NCBI RefSeq assembly: GCF_013256625.1
Contig: NZ_CP053908.1
Coordinates: 310,001 to 374,000 of the forward strand
Length of the DNA stretch: 64,000 nucleotides
Direction: 5' to 3'
Source: Hymenobacter sp. BRD128
Lineage (GTDB): Bacteria; Bacteroidota; Bacteroidia; Cytophagales; Hymenobacteraceae
Every line of letters starts with the position of its first letter. Within the stretch, counting starts at the first letter, position 1. The notes under the pieces were generated by a model, which was not told the origin of the DNA, did not search any database, and saw only the letters and a program-made list of their open reading frames with translations. This document shows positions 25,436-37,917 of this stretch, one piece after another. The position numbers and the translations under genes are program-made.

Positions 25436-25467
25436 TTACCAACGCGGCCCTTCCAGCCGTACTTTTG
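25436..25467 (+). promoter_or_regulatory. rRNA promoter P1
   Basis: -7 TACTTTTG at 25460-25467, followed by CACTCCCAAA. A weak TTA at 25436 could serve as -33. Confidence 0.55.
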
Positions 25468-25534
25468 CACTCCCAAATCGAACGGACGCGGGCACTCCCA
25501 AACGAGCAACGAGTCACAAACTCAAAAAAACTCC

Positions 25535-25567
25535 TTTGGAAATACCGACATTCTTAGCCTATCTTTG
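25535..25567 (+). promoter_or_regulatory. rRNA promoter P2
   Basis: -33 TTTG at 25535-25538 and -7 TATCTTTG at 25560-25567, with a 21-base spacer. Confidence 0.7.
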
Positions 25568-25640
25568 CACCCCCGTTCCAGCAACGGTCCATCGGAATCG
25601 CCGAAGAAGAGGTTGAAAAACCAAATTTTTTCGCCTCAAA

Positions 25641-25671
25641 TTTGGCAAGTCAAAAAAAACCACTACCTTTG
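25641..25671 (+). promoter_or_regulatory. rRNA promoter P3
   Basis: -33 TTTG at 25641-25644 and -7 TACCTTTG at 25664-25671, with a 19-base spacer, followed by CACTCCCAAA. Confidence 0.75.
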
Positions 25672-25812
25672 CACTCCCAAACAAAACGGAGCACGTGAAA
25701 CGCCGGCAACAGCAACGTAGTTTACAAACAGTTGCACACCAAAAGCTAGTTTAGTCGAAACTGGCACGACAATCAAACGAAACGAGAAACCTTAAAAATT
25801 TCTCCTTTTAAT

Positions 25813-25842
25813 TTTGAAAGTCAAAAAAATTTCTTACTTTTG
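25813..25842 (+). promoter_or_regulatory. rRNA promoter P4
   Basis: -33 TTTG at 25813-25816 and -7 TACTTTTG at 25835-25842, with an 18-base spacer. Confidence 0.7.
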
Positions 25843-25913
25843 CACCGCGATTCAATCGAAAGCCACTACAAACAATTACGAAGCGAAAGCAATAAATTTT
25901 TTTCGCCTAGAAC

Positions 25914-25943
25914 TTACAAAGTAAAAAATTTCTCGTACCTTTG
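25914..25943 (+). promoter_or_regulatory. rRNA promoter P5, closest to 16S
   Basis: -7 TACCTTTG at 25936-25943 followed by CACTCCCAAA. The -33 is a weak TTA at 25914. Confidence 0.65.
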
Positions 25944-26030
25944 CACTCCCAAATAAAACAGGGCGCTGCAAACAGCGAAACTGGGCAGCCGACGCAGCCC
26001 ACCATGTTGCCTCAATTGGAAGCAACAAAC

Positions 26031-26039
26031 GTTCTTTGA
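26031..26039 (+). promoter_or_regulatory. boxA-like antitermination site before 16S
   Basis: GTTCTTTGA, about 140 bases upstream of 16S. The same nine bases recur before 23S at 27941, as expected for a boxA element of an rRNA antitermination complex. Confidence 0.65.
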
Positions 26040-26173
26040 ATGACTGGAAAAGACAAATGGTAAGTATGCTTACGCAAGTAAGCAGAAACGTAACATTAAA
26101 AATTTAACTCGTCAATACGAGTCGGATTGGCACTCGACATCAGCCCATGTTCGCATGGGTGCAGGAATATTTT

Positions 26174-27691
<1,518 letters not shown>

Positions 27692-27781
27692 GGAGCAATC
27701 TCGACTCGTGAGTTCAAAAATGTTACGTGGTACTATACCACGCGTCTTTTCCATCATTCAAATAATAAAACTTGGTATGTT

Positions 27782-27855
27782 GGGCTTGTAGCTCAGGTGG
27801 TTAGAGCGCTACACTGATAATGTAGAGGTCCGTGGTTCGAGTCCACGCAGGCCCA
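27782..27855 (+). tRNA. tRNA-Ile (GAT anticodon)
   Basis: A 74-base cloverleaf: acceptor GGGCTTG pairs with CAGGCCC (one G-T pair), the anticodon stem-loop reads CTACACTGATAATGTAG with GAT, and the T-arm has GGTTCGAGTCC. CCA is not encoded. It is the only tRNA in the spacer. Confidence 0.97.
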
Positions 27856-27940
27856 CTCTGCCATCTTATACTAAGTAAGAGTTTGGTTTAGCCTGAAGTA
27901 ATTCAGCTATTCCACAATTGCTACCGATTGGGTAGTAAAC

Positions 27941-27949
27941 GTTCTTTGA
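27941..27949 (+). promoter_or_regulatory. boxA-like antitermination site before 23S
   Basis: GTTCTTTGA, an exact repeat of the site at 26031, about 100 bases upstream of 23S. Confidence 0.6.
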
Positions 27950-28047
27950 CGTAAGGGAAAACAAGAAAGAGAAGTACAAAGCGGGTGTGTCCGTCACAGA
28001 CGGATGCACAGTTCTCCTACACTTCGAGTGTAGAGAATCGCAAGCGA

Positions 28048-30958
<2,911 letters not shown>

Positions 30959-31041
30959 CCCACTAGCTTTCTACTTCTTTTTCTTTTCCCTTATGTCAAC
31001 GGTTTTGCTATTGGTCCCTGAACACGACCAGTAACGCCAGC

Positions 31042-31152
31042 AATGGTGGCTTTAGCCCGGGTGTTCACCTCTTCCCATTCCGAACAGAGTCGTTAAGCCC
31101 CGGTGCGCCTATGGTACTGCCCTCACCGGTGGGAGAGTCGGTCGCCGCCAAC
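31042..31152 (+). rRNA. rrf: 5S ribosomal RNA
   Basis: CACCTCTTCCCATTCCGAAC and TAAGCCCC are the conserved loops. TGGTGGC at the 5' end pairs with GCCGCCA at the 3' end. Ends approximate. Confidence 0.95.
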
Positions 31153-31162
31153 TTTTTTGCAA

Positions 31163-31211
31163 CAAGAGTCCTCCTGCTTCGCTTTCACCAGCGCTAGCAG
31201 GAGGACTCTTG
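31163..31211 (+). terminator. rRNA operon terminator
   Basis: Exact 16-bp arms (CAAGAGTCCTCCTGCT and its inverse) separated by 17 bases, directly after 5S. Confidence 0.8.
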
Positions 31212-31332
31212 CGTTTATCTCTACTGCAGAATTTCTGCAATGAGCATTCTTAATCCATGATTACGTCGGCTGTGCAATTATTGCGAAAAATCACGTTAGA
31301 ATTTAATTCAGCATCAAGGTGAATAAAACGGG

Positions 31333-31340
31333 TAGTTTTG
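31333..31340 (+). promoter_or_regulatory. -7 promoter element of the BatA-like gene
   Basis: TAGTTTTG fits TAnnTTTG and ends 43 bases before the ATG at 31384. Confidence 0.5.
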
Positions 31341-31383
31341 TAGTTCTAGCCTAGCGTATACAGTCAGGTAAGATTACAAGCGA

Positions 31384-33438
31384 ATGCAGTTCGTATATCC
31401 AGGTTTTTTGTGGGGATTATTGGCCATATGTATTCCTATCACTATTCATCTGTTGCAACTGAGGCGGCCGCAACGAATATTTTTTACTAATACTGGCTTT
31501 ATTAGAGAGGTTGAGCTGACCACCATGCGTCGACGCCGGTTGCAGGAGTTACTGGTGTTATTAACGCGGGTATTAGCAGTAGTGGCCTTGGTTTTGCTGT
31601 TCTGTCAGCCTTTTATTCCGGTAGCTGATAATGCGGTTAAGACTGTTGGAGAAACAGTTAACGTGCTGGTTGATAATTCAGGTAGTATGCAAGCCGCTGG
31701 AATGGTGCAGTCGCATGTGGCGCAGGAAGCAGCGGCTGGTGCCATTACCTTGGGTAAAAATTACGTATCCAGCGCTCATTTCAAGCTTCTGGGGCAGCGG
31801 GGCAATAGTTTAAGTGAGGCAGCATATAGGGATGCGGTGGCTAGCCAGGTCGCGGCGGGGAGACAGGTGGGTTGGGGGGCGACGACCGTGCGCGACGCTT
31901 TGCAGGATGAGCAGCAAGGACCGCTCTATTTATTTAGTGACTTTCAGAAAAATGAGGCAAATCCACAACTGTGGCAGCACATTCGGCGGGGCGGAGAGGT
32001 GGTATTGGTCCCGCAAGTGGCACGACCGGCCGGTAATATTTATGTAGATAGTGTGTGGCTGAATGATGCCTTTGTGCGCGCGCATACTAATGTTGGGTTG
32101 CACATTAGGTTACGCAATGGCGGTAGCGAAGCGGTAGCTGCTTGCCCGGTGAAAATATTGCTGGGAACGCAGCAAGTGGCTACTTTTCAAGTGACAGTGG
32201 GTGCTGGCCAAGCTAGCGAGGTAACAACTCAGGTACAACTGCCGAATGCCAACCTGGCGCTAGGGCAAGTATTGACTGGTGATGCTCCCGTGATTTTTGA
32301 TAATACTTACTATTTCACCTTGCAGCCGGCCGCCGCCATTCGGGTGCTGGAAATAGGGCCCGAGCCTGTTGCGCAACAGGCATATGCGGGTGAGCCATTA
32401 TTTACGTACTCGTTCGCTAAGCCTCAATCGGTGAATTACGACGAGATGCGGCGGGCTGACTTGGTGTTGCTGCGCGAAGTGCCCCAAGTAGATACTGGGT
32501 TGCGCGAGGCGCTGGCGGCCGTGGTGCGGCGGGGTAAATGCGTAGTGGTAGTGCCACCGGCTAGCCCGTCCGCTCGAACTTCTTACCACGAAATATTCCG
32601 GGCGTTGGGAATTGGGGGAGAGCAGTGGGAAACGCCGAGTGCCAGCGGCGCGGCGCGGCAGGAGGTAGCTATGCCTAGCGCAAGCAATCCATTCTTTAAA
32701 GACGTGCTAGGGGCGCAGCCACGGCAAGTAGTGATGCCAACTGTAACTGCCGTAGTGCGGCTAGGTCGCGGAGGCACCGATATTCTGCGGCTGCGCGACG
32801 GCGATGGCTTCCTCACCGAGTTCAGCAGCGGGGCCGGGCACGCGTATGTATTTGCGGCGCCCTTTGCAAAAGAGTATTCCGACTTCACAATGCATTCGCT
32901 CTTTGTACCGGTGCTTTACCGGTTGGCAATGCTTAGTTACCACAGCGACCAGCCGCTAGCTTATCGGCTCAGCACGCCCGCCTTGACCTTACCGGTGCCG
33001 CTGGCTGCCAGCCGCACTGCCGATGAGGCTAGCTACCGCCTGGTGCGCGACAGCCTAACCTATATTCCGGCGCAGCGCCTGCTCGGGGGGCAACTGCACT
33101 TAGATGTGCCGACTGGCCTGACAACCCCAGGCTTTTACAACTTAACCAAACAAGGCAAGGTGCTGACAACGCTAGCCTTTAACGCGGATAAGCGTGAATC
33201 GGAACTGGCGGCTTACTCCGCGGCGGAGTTGCGGCAGCTGCTTGGCTCCAACCACCCCAATGTACGGGTGCTGGAGGGCGGCGCGCAGCCCGAAACGGTA
33301 GCGCGCTACCGCGCCGAGCAAACCGGCCAGCCGCTTTGGCGCTATTGCCTGCTGCTAGCCTTGGCTTGCCTGTTGGCCGAAGCACTGTTGCTACGCTTTG
33401 GCCGGTCGCGCACCGGCGCGAGTCTGGCCGCAGCCTAG
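31384..33438 (+). CDS. BatA-domain (aerotolerance N-terminal) membrane protein
   Basis: A 684-residue protein. MQFVYPGFLWGLLAICIPITIHLLQLRRPQ is the BatA N-terminal domain: a membrane helix followed by the LxRR motif. A second helix lies near residue 60-80, then a VWA-like segment (VNVLVDNSGSM, with the DNSGSM metal site start). A long periplasmic part follows, and a final helix lies near residue 655. The family is common in Bacteroidota and linked to stress or aerotolerance, but its role is not settled. The first half uses more A/T-ending codons (tta, gta, ggt) than the neighbours. Confidence 0.88.
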   Translation: MQFVYPGFLWGLLAICIPITIHLLQLRRPQRIFFTNTGFIREVELTTMRRRRLQELLVLLTRVLAVVALVLLFCQPFIPVADNAVKTVGETVNVLVDNSGSMQAAGMVQSHVAQEAAAGAITLGKNYVSSAHFKLLGQRGNSLSEAAYRDAVASQVAAGRQVGWGATTVRDALQDEQQGPLYLFSDFQKNEANPQLWQHIRRGGEVVLVPQVARPAGNIYVDSVWLNDAFVRAHTNVGLHIRLRNGGSEAVAACPVKILLGTQQVATFQVTVGAGQASEVTTQVQLPNANLALGQVLTGDAPVIFDNTYYFTLQPAAAIRVLEIGPEPVAQQAYAGEPLFTYSFAKPQSVNYDEMRRADLVLLREVPQVDTGLREALAAVVRRGKCVVVVPPASPSARTSYHEIFRALGIGGEQWETPSASGAARQEVAMPSASNPFFKDVLGAQPRQVVMPTVTAVVRLGRGGTDILRLRDGDGFLTEFSSGAGHAYVFAAPFAKEYSDFTMHSLFVPVLYRLAMLSYHSDQPLAYRLSTPALTLPVPLAASRTADEASYRLVRDSLTYIPAQRLLGGQLHLDVPTGLTTPGFYNLTKQGKVLTTLAFNADKRESELAAYSAAELRQLLGSNHPNVRVLEGGAQPETVARYRAEQTGQPLWRYCLLLALACLLAEALLLRFGRSRTGASLAAA

Positions 33439-33490
33439 CCAGCAAGGGGGCGCCCCAACGAGCCGTATCTTGCGGGCCGATTTGTAGGTT

Positions 33491-34051
33491 ATGCAGCCAG
33501 AAGATTTAAAAGGTAGTGCCAGTGTCAGGGGGGCAGCTGCCCCAGGGCTAGTGGGGCAGTTGGGGCTGCGCTTTGGCGTGGGAGCCGGGCTAGTGTGTGC
33601 CGCCTGGCTGCTTTTTTTGCAGTGGTCGGGTAATAATCCATTCAGTCCCAAGCAGATAATGGGCCTGCTGGTGGTGCCCTTCGTGGCGGCGGGCAGCCAG
33701 TGGTTTTTGCGCTATAAGCTAGCGCCGGCCCGGCCTGGCGTGGGCCGGACCCTGGCCGTGGGCGGCCTGACCGTACTGCTGGCCGCCAGCATGGCCGCCG
33801 CCAGCGTGTGGGCGTTGGCCCACACCGTGGGCGAGCAAGAACTGGCCCGTAACCGCAGCGAGCTGATTGAAATAACTAAGGTGCAGCAGCGGCTGCGACC
33901 CAAGGAAAAGCGCAACGCCGCTTTTGAAAAACAGGAGTTGGCGCAAGCAGGTGCCTTGTCAGTGAATGACTTGGCTAGGGGTACATTTACGTGGACTATT
34001 TTGCTGGGCCTGCTGCTGGCGGTGCCGAGTGGTATATTTTTGCGCAAGTAG
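33491..34051 (+). CDS. Membrane protein, probable DUF4199-type
   Basis: A 186-residue protein with four hydrophobic segments: around residues 25-45, 56-75, 90-112 and 160-182. Between the third and fourth lies a charged, helical stretch (RNRSELIEITKVQQRLRPKEK) like the cytoplasmic or periplasmic helix of DUF4199 proteins. It directly precedes a clear DUF4199 gene (29 bases), which supports the assignment. Function unknown. Confidence 0.7.
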   Translation: MQPEDLKGSASVRGAAAPGLVGQLGLRFGVGAGLVCAAWLLFLQWSGNNPFSPKQIMGLLVVPFVAAGSQWFLRYKLAPARPGVGRTLAVGGLTVLLAASMAAASVWALAHTVGEQELARNRSELIEITKVQQRLRPKEKRNAAFEKQELAQAGALSVNDLARGTFTWTILLGLLLAVPSGIFLRK

Positions 34052-34079
34052 CTTCTTTCACCTCTTTTCCTATTGTATC

Positions 34080-34607
34080 ATGCAAACTGCTACGCCTTCT
34101 GTTTCTACTGCCGCCGTGGGTGGGCGGTATGGCCTGCTCACCGGCCTAGTGAGCGTCATCGTTTCGTTTGGTATCTACGCCTTGCATCTGGAGCAAAACG
34201 CGGCCGTGCGCTTTTTGACAATGGCGGTGCTGGTGGTGGGCATTATTCTGGCGATGCGCAGCTTTAAAGAGCAAAATGCCGGATTTATGAATTACGGTCA
34301 GGGCCTAGGTGTCGGCATGACAGTAGCTGGTGTAGTAGGGTTGTTGAGTGCGGCATTCACGTATGTCTACACCACGTTTGTAGACCCCGAAATGATGACA
34401 CGCGTGATGGACAAGGCGCGGGCCGATATGGAAGCCAAAGGCACCATGTCGGATGCGCAAATAGACCAGGCGATGGCAATGTCAGCCAAGTTCACGACTG
34501 GGCCTTTTATGTTGATTTTTGCCGTAGTAGGTACTCTTGTCTTAGGATTGATTATCAGCTTAATAGCGGCCGCCTTTGTTAAAAATCCCAAACCCGAGTT
34601 TGAATAA
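34080..34607 (+). CDS. DUF4199 family membrane protein
   Basis: A 175-residue protein with four membrane helices; the loop after helix 3 is FVDPEMMTRVMDKARADMEA, and the SDAQIDQAMAMSAKF region leads to helix 4 (FMLIFAVVGTLVLGLIISLI). This matches the DUF4199 layout. Start ATG 34080 is chosen because the upstream extension runs into the previous gene. The stop overlaps the likely start of the next glycosyltransferase (TTGAATAA). Often paired with polyisoprenyl-phosphate glycosyltransferases in Bacteroidota. Confidence 0.85.
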   Translation: MQTATPSVSTAAVGGRYGLLTGLVSVIVSFGIYALHLEQNAAVRFLTMAVLVVGIILAMRSFKEQNAGFMNYGQGLGVGMTVAGVVGLLSAAFTYVYTTFVDPEMMTRVMDKARADMEAKGTMSDAQIDQAMAMSAKFTTGPFMLIFAVVGTLVLGLIISLIAAAFVKNPKPEFE

Positions 34608-35577
34608 GCTAGCTGCCAGCTTTCCGGTGGAGCTTTCCATCGTTATTCCCCTGCTCAATGAAGCCGAATCCTTGCCCGAGCTCACGCGCTGGATTCAGCG
34701 CGTGCTCACGGCGCGGGGCCTTTCCTACGAGGTTATTCTGATTGACGACGGCTCGACCGACGATTCGTGGGTAGTAATTGAGGCGCTGGCGGGCCAAGAC
34801 ATGGCCTTGCGTGGTATTCGCTTCAATCGCAACTACGGCAAGTCGGCGGCGCTGAACGTGGGCTTCAGCGCGGCGCGCGGCCGGGTGGTGTGCACCATGG
34901 ATGCCGACCTGCAAGACTCGCCCGAAGAGTTACCCGAGCTCTACCGCATGATAACCGAGGATGATTACGACCTGATAAGCGGCTGGAAGCAAAAGCGTTA
35001 TGACCCGCTCTCTAAAACCATTCCGACCAAGCTGTTTAACGGGGCTACGCGGGCAATTTCAGGCATTCAGCTGCACGATTTTAACTGTGGCCTCAAGGCC
35101 TATGACCAGCGCGTGGTAAAGAGCATCGAGGTCTACGGCGAGATGCACCGCTACATCCCGGTCATTGCTAAGTGGGCGGGCTTCAGGAAGATAGGTGAAA
35201 AAATAGTGCAGCACCAGGAGCGCAAGTACGGTGTAACCAAGTTTGGGCTGGAGCGCTTCATCTACGGCTTTCTCGACTTGGCTAGCATCACCTTCGTGAG
35301 TCGGTTTCGGCGGCGGCCGATGCACTTTTTTGGTACGCTGGGCACGCTTTCCTTTTTCCTGGGCATGATACTCACGTTGTGGCTCACGGGCGAGAAGGTG
35401 TGGCTGTCGCTGCACAACCTGCGGGCGCGCAACGTGACCGAGCAGCCACTGTTTTTTCTGTCGCTGGTGGCAGTTATAATTGGGGTGCAGCTATTTTTGG
35501 CCGGGTTTCTGGCCGAGATGGTGCAGCTCAACGGCCCGCGTCGCAACGACTACCTGGTCCGCGAAACCCTGCGATGA
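34600..35577 (+). CDS. Family 2 glycosyltransferase (DPM1/GtrB-like)
   Basis: About 325 residues. LSIVIPLLNEAESLPEL opens the GT-A domain; LIDDGSTDDSW and TMDADLQDSPEEL hold the nucleotide-sugar and metal-binding acidic motifs; YGVTKFGLERF and two C-terminal membrane helices (FFGTLGTLSFFLGMILTLWL, FLSLVAVIIGVQLFLAGF) match enzymes that transfer sugar to undecaprenyl phosphate. Start is uncertain (TTG 34600, overlapping the previous stop, or TTG 34576, or GTG 34627). The next gene overlaps it by ATGA, so the two are probably translated together. Confidence 0.9.
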   Translation: MNKLAASFPVELSIVIPLLNEAESLPELTRWIQRVLTARGLSYEVILIDDGSTDDSWVVIEALAGQDMALRGIRFNRNYGKSAALNVGFSAARGRVVCTMDADLQDSPEELPELYRMITEDDYDLISGWKQKRYDPLSKTIPTKLFNGATRAISGIQLHDFNCGLKAYDQRVVKSIEVYGEMHRYIPVIAKWAGFRKIGEKIVQHQERKYGVTKFGLERFIYGFLDLASITFVSRFRRRPMHFFGTLGTLSFFLGMILTLWLTGEKVWLSLHNLRARNVTEQPLFFLSLVAVIIGVQLFLAGFLAEMVQLNGPRRNDYLVRETLR

Positions 35578-36716
35578 AAGTGGTCATCATCGGCCCGGCT
35601 TACCCGCTGCGCGGCGGGCTAGCCACCTACAATGAGCGCCTGGCGCGGGCTTTCCGCGCGGCGGGCGATGAGGTGCGCATCATTACGTTTTCGCTGCAGT
35701 ACCCTGATTTTCTGTTTCCTGGCCAAACGCAGCTCAGCACCGAAGCAGGGCCAGCCGACCTCGACATTGAAGTCAGCCTGAACTCGGTAAATCCACTGTC
35801 GTGGCTGGCCGTGGGTCAGCGGCTGCGGCGCGAGCGGCCTGATTTGGTGGTATTTCGGTTTTGGCTGCCATTTATGGGCCCGGCGCTGGGCACGGTGGCG
35901 CGGCTGGCGCGCGGCAATGGCCACACCCGCGTGGTGGCTATTACCGACAACGTGATTCCGCACGAGAAGCGCCCCGGCGATGGCCCGCTCACGCGCTATT
36001 TCCTGAGCGCCTGCGATGGCTTCGTGACCATGAGCCGCGCTGTGCTGGCCGATTTGCAGCGCCTGGGCTTTGGCCGAAAGCCCGCGCTCTACCGGCCGCA
36101 CCCACTCTACGACAACTTTGGCCCGGCCCGGCCCAAAACGGAGGCCCTAGCCGCGCTGGGCTTGGCGTCGGAGTTTCATTACGTGCTGTTTTTCGGGTTT
36201 ATCCGCGCGTATAAAGGCCTGGATATCTTGCTCGAAGCCCTGGCCGATGCCCGCGTGGCCGCCCTGCCGGTGAAGCTCATCATTGCCGGCGAGTTTTACG
36301 AAGATGCCGCACCCTACGAAGCGCTCATCAAAAAATACGCCCTCGAAAGCCAGTTGGTACGCGCCACCGATTTCATTCCGAATGAGCGCGTGGCCGACTA
36401 CTTCAGCGCCGCCGACCTTGTTATTCAGCCCTACAAGAATGCCACTCAGAGCGGCGTGTCGCAGGTGGCCTATCACTTTGGCCGGCCCATGCTGGTGACC
36501 GACGTAGGTGGGCTAGCCGAGCTGATTCCGGCCGGCGTGGTAGGGTATGTGGTGCCGCCCACAGCCGGGGCCATTGCCGACGCACTGGTTGATTTTTACA
36601 CGCACAACCGCGAGGATGCCTTCGCGGCCGGCGTGCGTCAGGAAGCCAAAAAGTTTTCGTGGGAAGTGATGGTGGCCGCGCTCAAAGAGGTGGCGCGGGC
36701 AGAAGACAAGCGCTAG
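35574..36716 (+). CDS. Family 4 glycosyltransferase (GT-B)
   Basis: A 380-residue GT-B enzyme. MKVVIIGPAYPLRGGLATYNERL carries the GGxxxY acceptor-side glycine loop; FFGFIRAYKGLDILLEAL and the LVIQPYKNATQSGVSQVAY / FGRPMLVTDVGGLAEL block (EX7E-like region) mark the C-terminal donor domain. The ATG overlaps the stop of the GT2 gene (ATGA), strong evidence for an operon. Donor and acceptor unknown; an envelope glycan role is likely. Confidence 0.92.
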   Translation: MKVVIIGPAYPLRGGLATYNERLARAFRAAGDEVRIITFSLQYPDFLFPGQTQLSTEAGPADLDIEVSLNSVNPLSWLAVGQRLRRERPDLVVFRFWLPFMGPALGTVARLARGNGHTRVVAITDNVIPHEKRPGDGPLTRYFLSACDGFVTMSRAVLADLQRLGFGRKPALYRPHPLYDNFGPARPKTEALAALGLASEFHYVLFFGFIRAYKGLDILLEALADARVAALPVKLIIAGEFYEDAAPYEALIKKYALESQLVRATDFIPNERVADYFSAADLVIQPYKNATQSGVSQVAYHFGRPMLVTDVGGLAELIPAGVVGYVVPPTAGAIADALVDFYTHNREDAFAAGVRQEAKKFSWEVMVAALKEVARAEDKR

Positions 36717-36748
36717 CCTGCCGTTGTGCACCTGGTGGCCAGCTAATG

Positions 36749-37885
36749 CTAGCTCGGTATGGCTAGCGGCACGCTCTCTACTACTGCCCCAAACACTTTT
36801 TCGGCCGGCAGGTCTTCCATACAGCTGGTGCCTAGCCGGCAGGTGCCGCGGTAGAAGCATACGCACTGCTTATTGGGCTGCACGAGCTGGCCCCGGCCGT
36901 AGAGGTCAAATTCGTGTGGGTTGAAGATATTATTCATCAAAATCGTGGGCTTGCGCAGCGCAATGCTAATGTGCATACCCATCGTCACCTGCGTCACGAT
37001 GCCTTGCATCTGGTTCATCAGGTTGATGAATTGGGGGAGGGGAAACGTACCGAGGTAGGTGGCGCCGGTGGCGGCTTGCAGCTCCAGGTTGCGCGGGTGC
37101 TCGGCCTCGCCGCCCAATAATACCGGCGCATAGCCGGCAGTTTGTAGCTTGGTTATCAATTCAATCCACTTCTCAGTGCTCCAGAGGCGAGTGGTCCAGC
37201 GGTCGCCGCAGCCGGTGTTGAGGCCGATGCGCGGGCCGGCGCTGGCGGGCGGCAGCTGGCGCCAATCGTAGCCTTTGTCATCGTGCGTGTCAAACACGTA
37301 CTCCTCGCCCCGGAAGTCAAAGCCGCAGAGCTCGAAAATCTCCTGCACGTAGGGCTTGGTATTGCCCAGGCTCAGCTGGTCGAAGACACCGGTAAGATAC
37401 TTATGGTCGGCTAGCTCGTTGATGGGCCACGGCACGCCGTCGTAGGGGCGCAACGTGTAGCCAAACTTGCTGGAAGCCTGCACATTGAGCAGCAGCGCGC
37501 AGGCTTCCTTCTCCTTATCGAGATTGATGGCGATGTCGAACTGCCGGGCTTGCAACTGCAAGGCACTGGCATAGTCGAACTTCAATATCTCCTCAATCTG
37601 CCCCTGCGGCAGGATGGCCGGCGTGAGGGTAAGCCAGGTGATGTAGCAGCCCGGATACTCCTGCCGCAGCCGCCGCAGCAGCGGCGTAGTGCGGATAACA
37701 TCGCCGATGGCCCCGAGCTTAATGAGCAGAATACGCTTCGTAACCGGCTCATACACCGGGCAGTCGCCGCACATGTAGTCGTGTTCTTTATTAGGACGGC
37801 AGGGCAGGTCACCGCGAAAGAAACGGCAATCGGGGCAAACGGGGATGTCGTGAAGAAGTTGAGCCACGGAGAAGCAGGGAATCAA
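36749..37885 (-). CDS. Family 9 glycosyltransferase with Cys-rich N-terminus
   Basis: A 378-residue heptosyltransferase-like GT9. RILLIKLGAIGDVIRTTPLL is the family N-terminal motif, and GLNTGCGDRWTTRLWSTEKW the donor-binding region. Before the GT9 domain lie five cysteines (17, 20, 29, 39, 42) spaced C-x2-C-x8-C-x9-C-x2-C, and the C-terminus has CVCFYRGTCRLGTSC, so a metal or Fe-S site is possible. TTG 37885 or GTG 37867 are the candidate starts; the latter gives the simpler N-terminus. Most GT9 enzymes lack the Cys clusters. Confidence 0.85.
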   Translation of the reverse strand: MIPCFSVAQLLHDIPVCPDCRFFRGDLPCRPNKEHDYMCGDCPVYEPVTKRILLIKLGAIGDVIRTTPLLRRLRQEYPGCYITWLTLTPAILPQGQIEEILKFDYASALQLQARQFDIAINLDKEKEACALLLNVQASSKFGYTLRPYDGVPWPINELADHKYLTGVFDQLSLGNTKPYVQEIFELCGFDFRGEEYVFDTHDDKGYDWRQLPPASAGPRIGLNTGCGDRWTTRLWSTEKWIELITKLQTAGYAPVLLGGEAEHPRNLELQAATGATYLGTFPLPQFINLMNQMQGIVTQVTMGMHISIALRKPTILMNNIFNPHEFDLYGRGQLVQPNKQCVCFYRGTCRLGTSCMEDLPAEKVFGAVVESVPLAIPS

Positions 37886-37917
37886 ACAAACAGTAAAAAT
37901 AGCACGCTCCGCCAGGC

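Larger units (their letters stand above)
25324..26173 (+). promoter_or_regulatory. rRNA operon control region with tandem promoters and leader
   Basis: An 850-base AT-rich stretch without a credible gene. It holds five -7 elements (separate entries) and a boxA-like GTTCTTTGA. Sequences just downstream of three promoters are nearly identical (TTTGCACTCCCAAA), which suggests repeated duplication of a promoter unit. Confidence 0.8.

Noticed and set aside
25367-25720. 117-codon frame upstream of 16S
   Set aside because: It runs through three promoter elements and has non-coding composition.
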